DNA of 64,000 bases from Chromobotia macracanthus (taxonomy: Eukaryota; Chordata; Actinopteri; Cypriniformes; Botiidae), in contig JAZGTH010000002.1 in assembly GCA_036877525.1 (NCBI GenBank), positions 3,146,001 through 3,210,000 on the forward strand. The letters run 5' to 3'. Below, in pieces: positions 10,560 to 19,734 of the stretch. Under the pieces are notes generated by a model that did not search any database, was not told where the DNA came from, and saw nothing but the letters and a program-made list of their open reading frames with translations. Positions within the stretch are counted from its first letter, which is position 1. Each line of letters starts with the position of its first letter. A program made the translations under genes and the position numbers.

Positions 10560-11242
10560 CACCTTGAGTGTCAGAAATTTAATTAAGGCTGACTCTAGAT
10601 CATTTTGAAAACCTTAATAGCGCGACGGAAAACGTTAACTTCCTCTTCTGTAACACCTTAAATAAAGTTGCTCCTCTACGGTTAAAGAAGATATAGGACA
10701 CCAGCCCAACATCGTGGTATAAAGAGCATACCCAAACCCTAAAAAAGTAGTCCATGTACCGTGTGGAAGAAGAGATTGCAGAAAGTCCTTAAAAAAGCTC
10801 CAGATCTACCTACTTTTCAAATCTTTCAGAAGAAAATAAACATAACCCTAGACATTTGATACAGTGGCTAAATTAACCAAAAATAAAGTGACGGTTTTAT
10901 GAATTTCTATAATAAAATAGATACTGCCAGACAAAAAACCATACACATGCAAATGCCTGCATAATTTGCCCAGGAACAACTCCAGTCATTTTCTACTATA
11001 GATAGAGATGAACTGTAAAAAATAATTAAATCATCTAAATCAACATGTATGCTAGATACTATACCTACCAGGCCATTGAAAGAGATGCTTCCCAAAATTA
11101 TAGCTCTTTTGCAATATGTGACAAAACCATACAAACTGGCTGGTATCAGACCCCTTATTAAAAAACCACAACTTTATCCCAGGGAACTAATAAACTACAG
11201 ACCCATCTCAGATTTACCTTTTATTTAAAAAATACTGGAGAA
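10560..11242 (+). pseudogene. L2-type LINE fragment: pre-RT linker and start of reverse transcriptase
   Basis: On the plus strand, in shifting frames, I read NTLNKVAPLRLKKI and SWYKEHTQTLKK (linker), then SSKSTCMLDTIPT (11028-11068) and LIKKPQLYPRELINYRPISD. This is the order seen in fish L2 (Maui-like) elements: 'STCLLDPIPT', 'IKPLLKKP.LDP..L.NYRPISNLPFLSKILEK'. The reading ends at ILEK, where the short repeat at 11243 begins. Many stops and frameshifts show it is old. Confidence 0.75.
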
Positions 11243-11505
11243 AGTGACATATTTGTCAGATATGGTAACCCAGACCCAAAATGCGACCTCTGCATTTAAC
11301 CTATCACTGGTGAGGAGTGAGCACACACTTCAAGTCATGAACATACACACCCGGAGCAGTGGGCAGCACACTACTGCACCCATGGAGCAATCAGATGTTA
11401 GGTGCCTTGCTAAAGTGCACTTCCGTAGCTATCTGCTAGTGTTGGAATCGAACCAGCAACCTTCTGACAAGCCCGACTCACTTACCAGTAGGCCACAACT
11501 GCCCA
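11243..11505 (+). mobile_element. Short dispersed fish repeat (family A), copy 1
   Basis: Key words are AGTGACATATTTGTCAGATATGG, GCATTTAACC.ATCAC.GGTGAG.AGTGAGCACACAC, GGAGCAGTGGGCAGC, GGTGCCTTGC, CGAACCAGCAACCTTC and GGCCACAACTGCCC. This family is very common in fish genomes and usually found as a few hundred bases. Here it interrupts an L2 fragment right after the ILEK codons. Two more copies occur at 12489 and 18029. Confidence 0.75.
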
Positions 11506-11800
11506 GTTGATACTGTCCTTTAGATAAGATAAAAAAATATGTCCTTTTATTTAAATGGTCCAGATGTAGTTTTTATCGGTTCAGTCAACCCTTTATTAAT
11601 AAACTAACTACAAACCTAGTATTCCTAAATAGTTTTATTAATATACATCTCACACATATTATTTGCAATAATACCACGTATTCTGCATTGAACTTGCTTG
11701 ACATTTTTTTGTGTTTTATTTTTATTATATGTGAAGCTGTTTTGAAGCAATGTAACATTGTAAAAAGTGCTATATAAATACAATTCAATTGAACTGATTA
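11506..11800 (+). mobile_element. 3' tail of an L2-type LINE
   Basis: TGTAAAAAGTGCTATATAAATACAATTCAATTGAA (about 11758-11792) matches the usual 3' end of fish L2 elements ('GTGCTATATAAATAAA' followed by a short tandem TTGAA-like tail). It is in the same orientation as the reverse transcriptase fragment at 10560-11242, so both may belong to one heavily deleted copy that family A later entered. Confidence 0.6.
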
Positions 11801-12285
11801 CAATGCCAGTATAAAAACAACAAAAGCCTCTTCTGCCTCTGGGGTCCATGGATTTGTTTATAAGTTCAAAACATCAAACAAGGCCTTCAATTTATCAGTT
11901 GAAACAGCTTTTGCTGTGCATTGGTCAGCTGACAAGAACAAACATTTACTACATCTTGAAACTGAATGAGCCACAGCTGGTCATATACAGCATTCAGTCC
12001 TTGTGAGACGTGAGTGTAAATCCATGAGTACAATAAATTTAGGGGTTGGGGAGACTTTATCCATGCTTTGTTTTATAAGCATTTCACATACTGCTTGATT
12101 AGTCAATTTCCACTGATATGCATACAAGAAATTTTGTTACAATTTTGTTACAGGTAGTGATACTCCCTCACTACCTGTAACCCCTCTGGGTAGATAAAAG
12201 TGACACCTCCATTTTCCACATGAGGTCCCTTGCCATCAGATTAATTGGGCAGGCCCTTACATTAAGAATGCATATTTGGTCACTG
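11801..12285. other. Unassigned stretch
   Basis: I see no recognisable coding or repeat signature. The phrase CTACCTGTAACCCCTCTGGGTAGATAAAAG may be the end of an element. Confidence 0.4.
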
Positions 12286-12289
12286 CACT

Positions 12290-12488
12290 ATTTAAATCAT
12301 CACATCTCACAAACCAAGCCATGAAGTCTAAGGAATTGTCTGTAGACCCCAGAGACAGGATTGTATCGAGGTACAAATCTGGGGAAGGGTACAGAAAAAA
12401 TTTTGCAGCATTGAAGTTCCTAATGAGCACAGTGAATCATCCGTAAATGGAAAAAGTTTGGAACCACCAGGACTCTTCCTAGAGCGGG
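12290..12488 (+). pseudogene. Tc1-like transposase N-terminal fragment
   Basis: From ATG 12321 the frame reads MKSKELSVDPRDRIVSRYKS, then GEGYRKNFAAL, and after a frameshift WKKFGTTRTLPRA-like codons (AAATGGAAAAAGTTTGGAACC at 12449). This is the paired-like helix-turn-helix DNA-binding part of fish Tc1 transposases, which read 'SKELS.D.RDRIV..H.SGEGY.KIS.AL..P..TV..I..KWKKFGTT.TLPRAGRP'. The copy stops at CTAGAGCGGGCTGAGCAA, where family A repeat copy 2 begins. The catalytic DDE part is absent. Confidence 0.7.
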
Positions 12489-12605
12489 CTGAGCAAGGCA
12501 CCTAACCCCCGATTGCTTGTGTGTTCACTCCTCACCAGTAATGGGTTAAATGCAGAGGTCACATTTCGGGTATAGGTTACCATATCTGACAATTATTTCA
12601 CTTTC
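12489..12605 (-). mobile_element. Short dispersed fish repeat (family A), copy 2, partial
   Basis: GCAAGGCACCTAACCCCCGATTG, GTTCACTCCTCACCAGTAATGGGTTAAATGCAGAGGTCACATTTCGGG and TACCATATCTGACAATTATTTCACTTT are the reverse complement of copy 1, with the central part deleted. It abuts the Tc1 fragment. Confidence 0.7.
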
Positions 12606-12639
12606 GAGTGATCTCTTAGTAGGCGAGGCTTTGCCCTGA

Positions 12640-12892
12640 AGACTCAGATTCTGCCAATTGGATCATTTCAGGTCTCTTCGCATCTGAGTGGCAGAGCATA
12701 TGCAAGAGCGGTCAGGCTGGTGCTGCAGAGCACACAATTGTTGCATTACAGACGTACCAAGCTGACCTACTTAAGGACCTAGATCTAAAGAAAGGAAAGT
12801 TCCTCCTCAGTTTGCCAGTCCAGCCACCTGAGCTTTTCAGCACCATGGTCAAGAAGCTTAGAGTGGTGAGGGTGCAGTCTTCAGAGGTCTAG
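12640..12892 (+). pseudogene. DIRS-type retroelement gag-like fragment
   Basis: An open frame from 12707 to TAG 12890-12892 reads SGQAGAAEHTIVALQTYQAD, LLKDLDLKKGKFLLSLPVQ and PPELFSTMVKKL. In fish DIRS-like (tyrosine-recombinase) retroelements the gag-like protein has 'L.T..VLQAYQADLLKDLD', a longer middle part, then 'FLLDAP..P..LFG.AV'. The middle part is missing here, so the fragment is internally deleted. No reverse transcriptase or recombinase piece is seen nearby. The assignment rests on recall of the family motifs. Confidence 0.6.
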
Positions 12893-14190
12893 GGCCTCGC
12901 TTGATGCCTCCCTGTCTAGCCCGTCTAAAGGACTGCAGAGGGGGTCAGGAGCAGAGCATCGCTGAACACACAGGGTTAGGGGTTCAGTTGGCAGGTGGCC
13001 CCGTATGCAAGCTCTTGCATAAATAACTGGGCTGAGAAGTCGTAGTGTCGTTCTGGCTGAGAAGTCATTGAATAGATTTGATCCCCAGTTTCACTCTGGG
13101 TGAGATCTCATAAGAACAAGTGACTTACTTCACAACTTTCAGTTATTTGCTCTGTTTCATAGTGGGCAAATATGGATGGAACTCTGATTAGAAAATCATG
13201 CACAGGAGAAGCCATCATTTATTCTCCTTTCAGACAGGCAGTGACGTCCATTAAACACAAGGCACACAAGTGGAGAATTGTCCAGTTACTTCTCGTGTGT
13301 GTATGTGTGGTCTGTAAATAACAAACATATCAGATGTAATTGTGAAAAAAACAATGTGGATGTACATATCAATATCAGTATTACATGCAATAATAAATAA
13401 CATCTTACAACAGTTAAATATGCACATGTATATGCAAAAACTGAATTGCCCGAATTAACAGTGTGCTAACATAGCCAATAACATAAAGAGCATATCTGCA
13501 TGATAGCGCTGTGATGGTCATACGCATATTTAAAACAGTTGCGGAACACTTGGCTTTGCCAAGGAGTCCCACCAAAGCTCTGCTTTGATTTCTCCCTCCA
13601 AGCCAGTGCTCCCCTTGCTGGCTTCATCAGATCTTGTCATACTCAGATTTGTCCAGTTGTCAGTCAAAAGTTTCTACATATTTAGATCTGATCTGTGCCA
13701 TATGAAACTGTCATTGCAGACAATGGATCTTTTCAGGTGATTCTTTTTATTCTCACATAAATCACTTTGATCTTAAAGGTGTTTTTTCACCTTTAAGATT
13801 TTTTTATTCTCACCTTGAAAAAATGGGGCAAGAAGAAAGTGGTATATATTTTTCCTCAGCGTGCTTTTACCGTGTTTTTTTATTTATTAAACATTTAAAT
13901 GTTTTAATCACGTCTCTATACTCTATGTTTAAAAATAAAAATCAAAGGTTTTATTTTTTTTAACAAGTAAAATTATCTTAAGTCTATTCTAAATACGTGT
14001 TGTTCAGCAATGTTTTAAATTTAAAATGCTACTAACCTTATTCTTTAAAAACCTGTTGAAATAGTCAAATACTATTGCATATCCTGACTAACACAAGGTG
14101 TCACAAATGGTTATTTGAATGTTAGGACGGGTGTCATACCCAAAATTAGAATAGATGTCTTTATATGTAGGTGTTTTGTTTTGTTTTACT
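12893..14190. other. Unassigned, mostly AT-rich stretch
   Basis: GGCTGAGAAGTC occurs twice (about 13030 and 13058). A perfect 12-bp hairpin lies at 13770-13799. Nothing else is recognisable. Confidence 0.4.
13770..13799. repeat. Perfect 12-bp hairpin with T6 loop
   Basis: ATCTTAAAGGTG, TTTTTT, CACCTTTAAGAT. The word TTTTATTCTCAC lies on both sides (about 13746 and 13803), so the hairpin sits between two direct copies. This could be a small foldback insertion with a duplicated flank. Confidence 0.6.
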
Positions 14191-14194
14191 CAAA

Positions 14195-14480
14195 TTAGTT
14201 TTCAGGGGATGCCCACTTTTCACAGTTTACCCCGCTAATTTGTACAAATGCTGTTTGGAAAACAAAGCCGGTCACAAAGACCAACATCGCTCCATAAACG
14301 TGTATGATTTTTGTCTACATAGCGTTAGTGAATGTGTAGAATGAACATGGTTTATTTCTTACCAAATAGTACAAAACCCCAGGAATAGTTCAACACCCGA
14401 ACACACAGTCCCAAAACAACGTGGGTTTCCACCTGCTTGGTAAGTGTTTGTAATTCGAGTTTATTTCCACACTTACCGTA
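14195..14480 (+). repeat. Segment related to the arms of the 21.4-24.8 kb palindrome
   Basis: CACTTTTCACAGTTTACC (14211-14228) occurs also at about 22350 in the left arm, and inverted at about 23640 in the right arm. In all three places a codon-like block follows, and roughly 250 bases later comes a TAAGTGTTT splice-donor-like word. The similarity between these points is partial. This links the sequence in front of the Polinton remnant with the palindrome. Confidence 0.45.
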
Positions 14481-15040
14481 TGTTTACAAAAAAATACCCG
14501 TGGTGGGTAATCACAGGTCGTTACAGACATTTTAAAAAAAGTATCAGTGTAATTCAGGAGTGTTTAAACACTAAAGGGGATCACAGACCATTCTTGAGAA
14601 GGAGAAAAATTATTTTTTAAAAATTGTTTCGGATACGCTACAGCAACAAAGCATTGGAATAAAACTAGTTTTATTCAACCCAACGATTACGCAGTAGGGC
14701 GCATCAACGCATGACCACTGACCAAAGTTTGACAACAAATCTACTAAGACACACTGTCGCCTTAATTAACAAGTATTGTGGGTAAATCACAATTTGATTT
14801 ATATCACTGCTTGTTATTTTAAATGGTTTATATGGTTTATTTTATTGTCTGTAGTATTTTAGTTTGTTTTGTAATTTATTTGTAATATTTGTTATTTTGG
14901 GTGTTTTGTTATTACTGTTTGGTTAGTTTTATCTGTGTGAACATTTTTAAGTGTGTGGTGATTTTATTTGGATGGTTGTTTCAAGTGTATACCCCTGGGG
15001 TGTTTTAGATAATAATTAATAATAATAAATTCTGGTTTAA
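14481..15040. other. AT-rich stretch preceding the Polinton-like genes
   Basis: It holds ATAAAACTAGTTTTAT, a 16-base perfect palindrome near 14660, and long T/G-rich runs. It may be part of the terminal or leader region of the Polinton-like element. No coding signal. Confidence 0.3.
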
Positions 15041-15188
15041 AATGGCAAAACGTTGTTGAGGGTCATATAGTTGTGATCAGGGTCCAGCAGTAGCTAGATT
15101 TAGATATTGCGGTGTTGATGATGAAGATTGGTTGTGATCTCCACCATAAACAAAATTTACAATACAAGAATTGAATAGACCTCAGTCC

Positions 15189-15311
15189 ATGACTGAGAAA
15201 TTGTTAGAATTACTAAACACTGTGAGATCATTAGCTAATGAGCAGGCAGTACCAGAACCAAATTCTGCATTAGATTCTGTTTTAAATTCTCAACAGACAG
15301 GTGAGGGGTAA
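15189..15311 (+). CDS. Small ORF of the Polinton-like relic, unknown
   Basis: ATG 15189 to TAA 15309-15311 gives 40 residues. It begins MTEKLLELLNTVRSLANEQA and continues with a Pro/Ser/Gln-rich tail. The N-terminal half looks helical with heptad-like leucines. The frame is open upstream to about 15147, so it may be the end of a longer broken protein. Its function is not recognised. Confidence 0.3.
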   Translation: MTEKLLELLNTVRSLANEQAVPEPNSALDSVLNSQQTGEG

Positions 15312-15346
15312 GATAACATCATTCATTTAATTCTACAGCACCCAAT

Positions 15347-15663
15347 ATGGGATTAACCCCAACTGATATTAAGATGCTTGTAAGAGAGGGTGGAGATGTT
15401 GGTGATTATACAGCGGTCCCAAGACTCAGATTCAATAGTTTGGAAATACACAGGCAAATAAATCTGTGTGTGATATCTTCTACAGACTTAGACTTATCTT
15501 CTACACTATATTTGTACAAGATGTTTTGTCAGAAATAGTGTTGTTTTACAGGCTACTGGTCGGGGATGGCGGCTTAATTAATAAAACATTGAGAGTGCCC
15601 AGTCTCACAGCTGATGTTAATGCTATTTTGTCGCATAACAATAATTGCAGTAGCAAGGGGTAA
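15347..15663 (+). pseudogene. Unknown broken ORF of the Polinton-like relic
   Basis: Two overlapping frames look protein-like: 15347-15538 (with GLTPTDIKMLVREGGDVGDY) and 15466-15663 (with LLVGDGGLINKTLRVPSLTA). They may be one gene split by a frameshift near 15470-15540. I do not recognise the family. Position upstream of integrase and same strand suggest it belongs to the element. Confidence 0.3.
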
Positions 15664-15849
15664 ACAGGGTGGTGTGTATCAAAAGATATGTGATCTAGCC
15701 TGTAACAAGGTAATCACCAGAAACAGTTATATTCATGAAATATAACCAGCTATTGTGTGTTTGATCTAACTCAGACACTATAGAACATATCACTTCATTT
15801 TAACATGCAGTGAAATACAACTTGGTTTTGATTCATGATATGTAAAAAA

Positions 15850-16000
15850 ATAAATTTGTAACTCCTTGAATTTCAGCTAGTTTTCTGATTAAAGCATATC
15901 CCCCAAACTTGTTCTTCCTGCTCGTGGAAGGAAGAGGTTCCATGTGTTGACACCTCTAAAATTAAAACAGAGATAAAGAAACACACAATAACAAAGAGAA
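15850..16000 (+). repeat. Segment similar to the outer edge of the palindrome
   Basis: The order CTAGTTTTCTGATT, TTCCTG..(C)TGGAAGGA, ATGTGT.GACACC, CAGA.ATAAAGAA is shared with 21390-21530, at the outer end of the left palindrome arm. Between the shared words the sequences have diverged. CTAGTTTTCTG also recurs at 20661 and 20892 inside the tandem repeat block. Confidence 0.45.
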
Positions 16001-16120
16001 GTTTCCATTCTTACTTCCTACAGCATTGTAAATAAACACGTGTGAATTGGTGTTTAAAACGGGTTGAGAATTCAGAGTCTGTGTTCAGAATGTGCAGTCT
16101 GCATTTCTGTCTCTTCAACA

Positions 16121-16456
16121 ATGACTGATTCATCCGCGCCTAAAACTCCAAGAAGATCTTTGGCCACATTGCCAGCGAGAGGATGGGTGAAAATGGAAGA
16201 TCTTACTTTTGCCCTGAAAATCATAAAGACCATCATCGCTGTGTTACTGTCACATGTCATTAATATAAAGTTAAAAGAAGAGTGCCTGGCTTGTGAAGTG
16301 GACCATCCAAGCCAACTACGACACTCATGCTTCTGTGAACCTGCTGCTTTTTCGTTTGACGGGTGCTTTAAGAAACTGATGCGTAAACTGTTTAAACCAA
16401 CCTTCAAACGCATTATTGTTCACGCTTTGAACCGTTGTGGTTTAAAGGCAGTGTGA
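16121..16456 (+). CDS. Cys/His-containing ORF of the Polinton-like relic, unknown function
   Basis: ATG 16121 to TGA 16454-16456 gives 111 codons, the longest uninterrupted frame of the relic. The frame stays open upstream to 16064, but MTDSSAPKTPRRS is the more natural start. Residues about 1-20 are basic and Ser/Pro-rich. A central stretch (FALKIIKTIIAVLLSHVI) is hydrophobic and could be an amphipathic or membrane helix. A motif ECLACEVDHPSQLRHSC follows, with cysteines and histidines spaced like a metal-binding knuckle. The C terminus is basic (RKLFKPTFKR). I have the impression that similar 'C..C.(I/V)DHPSQ..H.C' ORFs occur in fish elements of this class, but I cannot verify that. A regulatory or DNA-binding accessory role is only a guess. 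It is open although its neighbours are broken, which may be chance given its small size. Confidence 0.45.
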   Translation: MTDSSAPKTPRRSLATLPARGWVKMEDLTFALKIIKTIIAVLLSHVINIKLKEECLACEVDHPSQLRHSCFCEPAAFSFDGCFKKLMRKLFKPTFKRIIVHALNRCGLKAV

Positions 16457-17075
16457 GAAAGTTATCTATGACACTGTGGATTGTTGTAAAGTAGAAGCTG
16501 AAAATGATCTCTGAGCGTGATTGTGCCTGTAAGATGTTAAACGTGTAGTGCTACCGATCTGGGTAGGTGTTTAACTAAAAACACGTTAAGTGTGATTTAT
16601 CCAATATTTTGTACGCGATCATCTCTGGTGACATTGATGTGGGTTTATCAACAAATGATTGTGTAAGGGATTCCATATGTGTAACCAACTTTAAAAATGA
16701 CATGGCTAATTTGAGAGTTCCAAGTGTGTGGAATGATAAGATTCTGGTGAGTTCTAATGTTGATGCTGGTACCTGTTAATGTGCTCATCAAAAACGTACA
16801 TGTATTTGGTGAAAATACTATTGACTTTGGAATCGGCAGTCATCATTTTTTTGAGCATATGTGACAGATATACTTACAGCTGTCAAGAAATGATCAAATT
16901 AATTTTTGTGAAATTGTTTAAATCTTGGTTGACTGATCAAAAACATCATTACATGTATACAGTTTCTTCACTATCTGAATGAGGTGTAACACCGATCTTT
17001 GTTGTTGTTTGGAAATAAAAAGTCAAATTTTTGAAATCCTATGTGTTATTCATTGTGGTGTGGTGAGACGACAAC
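16457..17075 (+). other. Unassigned part of the Polinton-like relic
   Basis: Fragments such as GDIDVGLSTNDCVRDS (about 16629-16680) and FKNDMANLRVPSVWNDK (about 16691-16741) read like decayed protein on the plus strand, but no family is evident. The ORF at 16779-16982 has no recognised domain. AATAAA lies near 17015, before the integrase start. Confidence 0.3.
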
Positions 17076-17700
17076 ATGTCTGAGCATATGAAAAAGGTTT
17101 ATTATACACCATCTAATCCAGGGTCTTTGGGTGGTAAAACTGCCTAAAACACGCTGGTACTCGGCTAACATACTGGTATTTGGCTGATAAAGAAGTTTTA
17201 TACTGGCTTTTCCCAAAGGATACCTATATGCTACATAAAACAGCTCCTGTGAAATACAAAAGAAATACGGTGATTGTTTATGGGGTGGATGCACAGTTCA
17301 GGCGGACCTGGTCAACATGACCGTATAGTCAAAGGAAAATGATAATGAAAAATATTTGTTAACGTATAGATGTGTTTAGTAAATATGTGTGGACTCGTGT
17401 CTTAAACAACAAGAGCGGGATGGAGGTCGCTAAGGCCTTTGAGTCTATACTGAAAAAATTACAGACGGGCAAATGGAAAGAATGTTTTAACAAGCATTTT
17501 CAAGACATGAAAAACCTATACGGACCTGGTGGTAAACCAATGTTTAAATTCAAAATCGGACATGTATGACATGTGAAGTGAGAGCAACATTTTCAAAAGA
17601 TTATGAGAAAAACTACACAGAAGAGTATTTTACTGTAACGGCGTATATACCATGCAACCCACCAGTCTATAATGTGCAAGATGGGTCCGGACTCATGTAA
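17076..17700 (+). pseudogene. Polinton-type integrase (rve superfamily), frameshifted
   Basis: Four blocks on the plus strand follow the family order. The N terminus (17076-17147) has VYYTPSNPGSLGG. A second block (17186-17317) has DTYMLHKTA and KRNTVIVYGVDAQF, just before the first catalytic region. The core (17369-17569) has DVFSKYVW, NNKSGMEVAKAFESI and LQTGKWKECFN. The chromodomain-side C terminus (17569-17700) has NYTEEYFTVTAYIP and NPPVYNVQDGSG. Polinton integrases normally read 'DLVDM' shortly after the second block, 'DVFSKYAW', 'TD.G.EF' and 'WTEE.F'. Here the first catalytic Asp region is destroyed by a stop (WSTx) and TDxGxEF has become TGKWKECF, so catalytic residues are lost as well as frame. 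The enzyme would have inserted the element's linear DNA. Confidence 0.75.
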
Positions 17701-17759
17701 GTAATGGCCCATAAACGTTTGTACAGATTTGTTCACAGCACCGTTGACTCAAGGCGTTG

Positions 17760-18545
17760 ACTCAATCTGTGATATCAGACACAGCACCTTTGGAGTTTTT
17801 TATGCTGGTACTTGAAAGGTTTATATCAACTTAAATAACACATTTTTACGACTCAAAATCACAAATGCTGACGGGACTGATATGGCAGACAGATCACCAT
17901 TAGGATTAATAAACTACCCAGCAGCCACGATTTTCTCACAAACTGATGTATTGCTTGGCGATAGATTACTATCCCAGAGTTTGAGCACATACCCTTATTG
18001 ATGCATCATAGAATGCCCTATAAACTGAAGTGCCCTTTAGCAAGGCACCCAACTCCCAATTGCTCCCTGGGTGCAGTAGTGTGCTGCCCACTGCTCTGGG
18101 TGTGTGTCTTCATGACTTGCAGTGTGTGTTCACTCTTCACCAGTGATGGGTTAAATGCAGAGGTCACATTTCAGGTATGGGTTACCATATCTAACAAATG
18201 TCACTTTCCTGTATTCTTAGGGACATTACCCAAATCTATTGTTCTAGCCATGGTTGACAATGATGTGTTCACTGGGGCATTTTTGTAATTTTCATTCAAA
18301 AATTATGCTTTGGAATTCTTGGCAGTCTATGTGGATGGTCAACAACACCCTGCTAAACACTCCAACAACACACTCCAGATGAGGTGTGCGACCAGCACGT
18401 GTCACTATTCAAGTCTGGGAATATTAGGCTAGAGGCTCAGTTTAGACAACTGCTATCACGTACCATTAACTTAATTGATTATTCAGTATTCGACAGCATC
18501 ATAGAAGTGTCAAACCGAAGACAGATCTTAGTTGATTACTATTAA
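17760..18545 (+). pseudogene. Polinton-type capsid protein (F54H12.2-like family), interrupted
   Basis: Before the insertion, 17775-18000 contains SDTAPLEFF, then YINLNNTFLRLKITNADGTD, FSQTDVLLGDRLLSQS and STYPY. After it, LPKSIVLAMVDNDVFTG, NYALEFLAVYVDGQQ and, near the end, TINLIDYSVFDSIIEV lead to TAA 18543-18545. These follow the family order 'F.IPG...YIDL..T.L....I...DG', 'HSLFSQVD..LN...I', 'YPY', '(I)V.GLV...AF.G', 'YVDGQ', 'INVI.YAEFDN.IEID'. The family is a jelly-roll virion protein of Polintons and adintoviruses. Breaks: at least two frameshifts, the family A repeat inside the gene (18029-18207), and loss of central codons at that site. Confidence 0.75.
18029..18207 (-). mobile_element. 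Short dispersed fish repeat (family A), copy 3, inside the capsid pseudogene
   Basis: GCAAGGCACCCAACTCCCAATTG, TGCTGCCCACTGCTC, TCACCAGTGATGGGTTAAATGCAGAGGTCACATTTCAGG and GGTTACCATATCTAAC are the reverse complement of copy 1. It splits the capsid gene directly after the STYPY codons, so it arrived after the Polinton. Confidence 0.8.
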
Positions 18546-18549
18546 TTAG

Positions 18550-19340
18550 AAGATTAACACATTGTGTTTGTGTGTTTGTACCAGGATAACGCTAAGGATT
18601 GCAATCAATGACAGATGTAGTTAGTTGCGTTGTGCAAGTGGACAACATTCATATGTAATGTACACACTGAAACTAAAAATAGGATGAAATAATGTTTTAC
18701 AAATGACTCCAGTAATGTGCAGTAGTGGAACATATGAGAACGGAATCTAGCAAAAAGTGTGCATTTTGCAAGTAAAGATACATCACTTAAAGAATGCAAC
18801 CGCTTCTGTCTTCCTGAGCTGTATAATTTATAAAAAGAAATAATCTAGAATATAATCTAGAAAATGCATTTTGCAACTGATGATACTGCACTTAAAGAAC
18901 TGTGTTGTGTTTATGAAAAGGACTCTAGTTAGCAGATGTGGGTTTGTGTATTACTCACATATCAACACCCTTGTGTATTCCTCAAATTAAAACATGAAAA
19001 TTGCATGAAATAATACTTGAAAGTGATTTTAGCCTTGTGGAATTATGTAGCACATGGGAATAGCAAAAATACTGAGAAAATGTGTTTTGCAAGTGAAAGA
19101 CATTTAAAGAATTAAAACACTAAAAACAAGACAGTCTATTTAGTAATTCGTTTTGTAGCTGACTTGTCTTTCAAAACAATTTTATGAAAACACAAAATCT
19201 GGTTAGCAGTCACGTTTTGCAAGCGAAGATAACACTCATATGGAATTCACACATTGAAACATAAAAATGTTATTAAATAATATTTCGCAAGTGATTTCAG
19301 CAGAGTGCAGTAGAGAGACATATGATAGAACGTCTTTGTT
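18550..19340 (+). repeat. Old ~245-250 base tandem repeats, satellite relatives (block 1)
   Basis: About three diverged units. Landmarks recur in order: CTTCCTGAGCTGTA(T/C)AATTTAT, GGTTAGCAGATGTGG, AAGATAAC..TCATATG, CACA.TGAAAC.TAAAAAT, TGAAATAAT.TT..CAAGTGATTT(C)AG, GTGCAGTAG..(A)ACATATGA, ATGCATTTTGCAA(G)TGA and AAAGAATG.AA.C. The same landmarks appear at 26540, 27690 and 30670, and in altered form in the 976-base satellite monomer. Confidence 0.6.
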
Positions 19341-19349
19341 TTCTGAAAA

Positions 19350-19650
19350 AGCTGGAACAAGATGCTGTGTTTCATAATGCTAATAAGAATGTTAATTGTT
19401 TGACCGGTTGTGAAGCATGGGTGTCAATCACACCAAGAACTTAGCTTAAATAACCTCTGGTGGTGTCCTTATTGAAATGTGTGCCTGCGGAGGCTATAAA
19501 TTGGTGTGAAACAAATGCATCTTTAGGTTATAACTTTGACTAAGAGGCATCTAAGCACACCCACAGTGCAGCAATAAAGTGCATCATCCCGTTTCTGTTT
19601 CTTTAGGGAACAGGGTTACAGTAAAGTAACCTGAGACATTCCATATCAAA
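19350..19650 (-). repeat. Dispersed repeat (family B), copy 1
   Basis: TTTCTTTAGGGAACAGGGTTACAGTAAAGTAACCTGAGAC (about 19599-19638) is the inverted counterpart of the GTAACATCGGTTTCCTGAGAAAGGGAA edge at 26866, with the usual fish-repeat pattern of TAACC..GTTCCCTGA. It may be the end of a SINE or other small element. The internal part (19350-19600) is not identified. Confidence 0.35.
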
Positions 19651-19734
19651 ATGCTGCCTTAGTAGTAATTACAATTGACTATGTTTCAACTGTGAATCAA
19701 AAAACCCAAATTAATTTATTATTAATTTATTATT

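Larger units (their letters stand above)
15041..18545 (+). mobile_element. Polinton/Maverick- or adintovirus-like relic
   Basis: Two neighbouring broken genes on the plus strand carry hallmark proteins: an rve-type integrase (17076-17700) followed by a capsid protein of the F54H12.2-like family (17760-18545). This pair is characteristic of metazoan Polintons and the related adintoviruses. Upstream, on the same strand, lie three short ORFs that may be other small genes of the element. Protein-primed DNA polymerase, packaging ATPase and protease are not visible, so the copy is partial. Frameshifts, stops and the insertion of a family A repeat show that it is an old, inactive endogenous copy. 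Exact ends are not defined. Confidence 0.7.

Noticed and set aside
16072..16413. 113-codon minus-strand ORF opposite the Cys/His ORF
   Set aside because: It is the antisense of 16121-16456. The plus-strand frame has a Cys/His motif and the same orientation as integrase and capsid.
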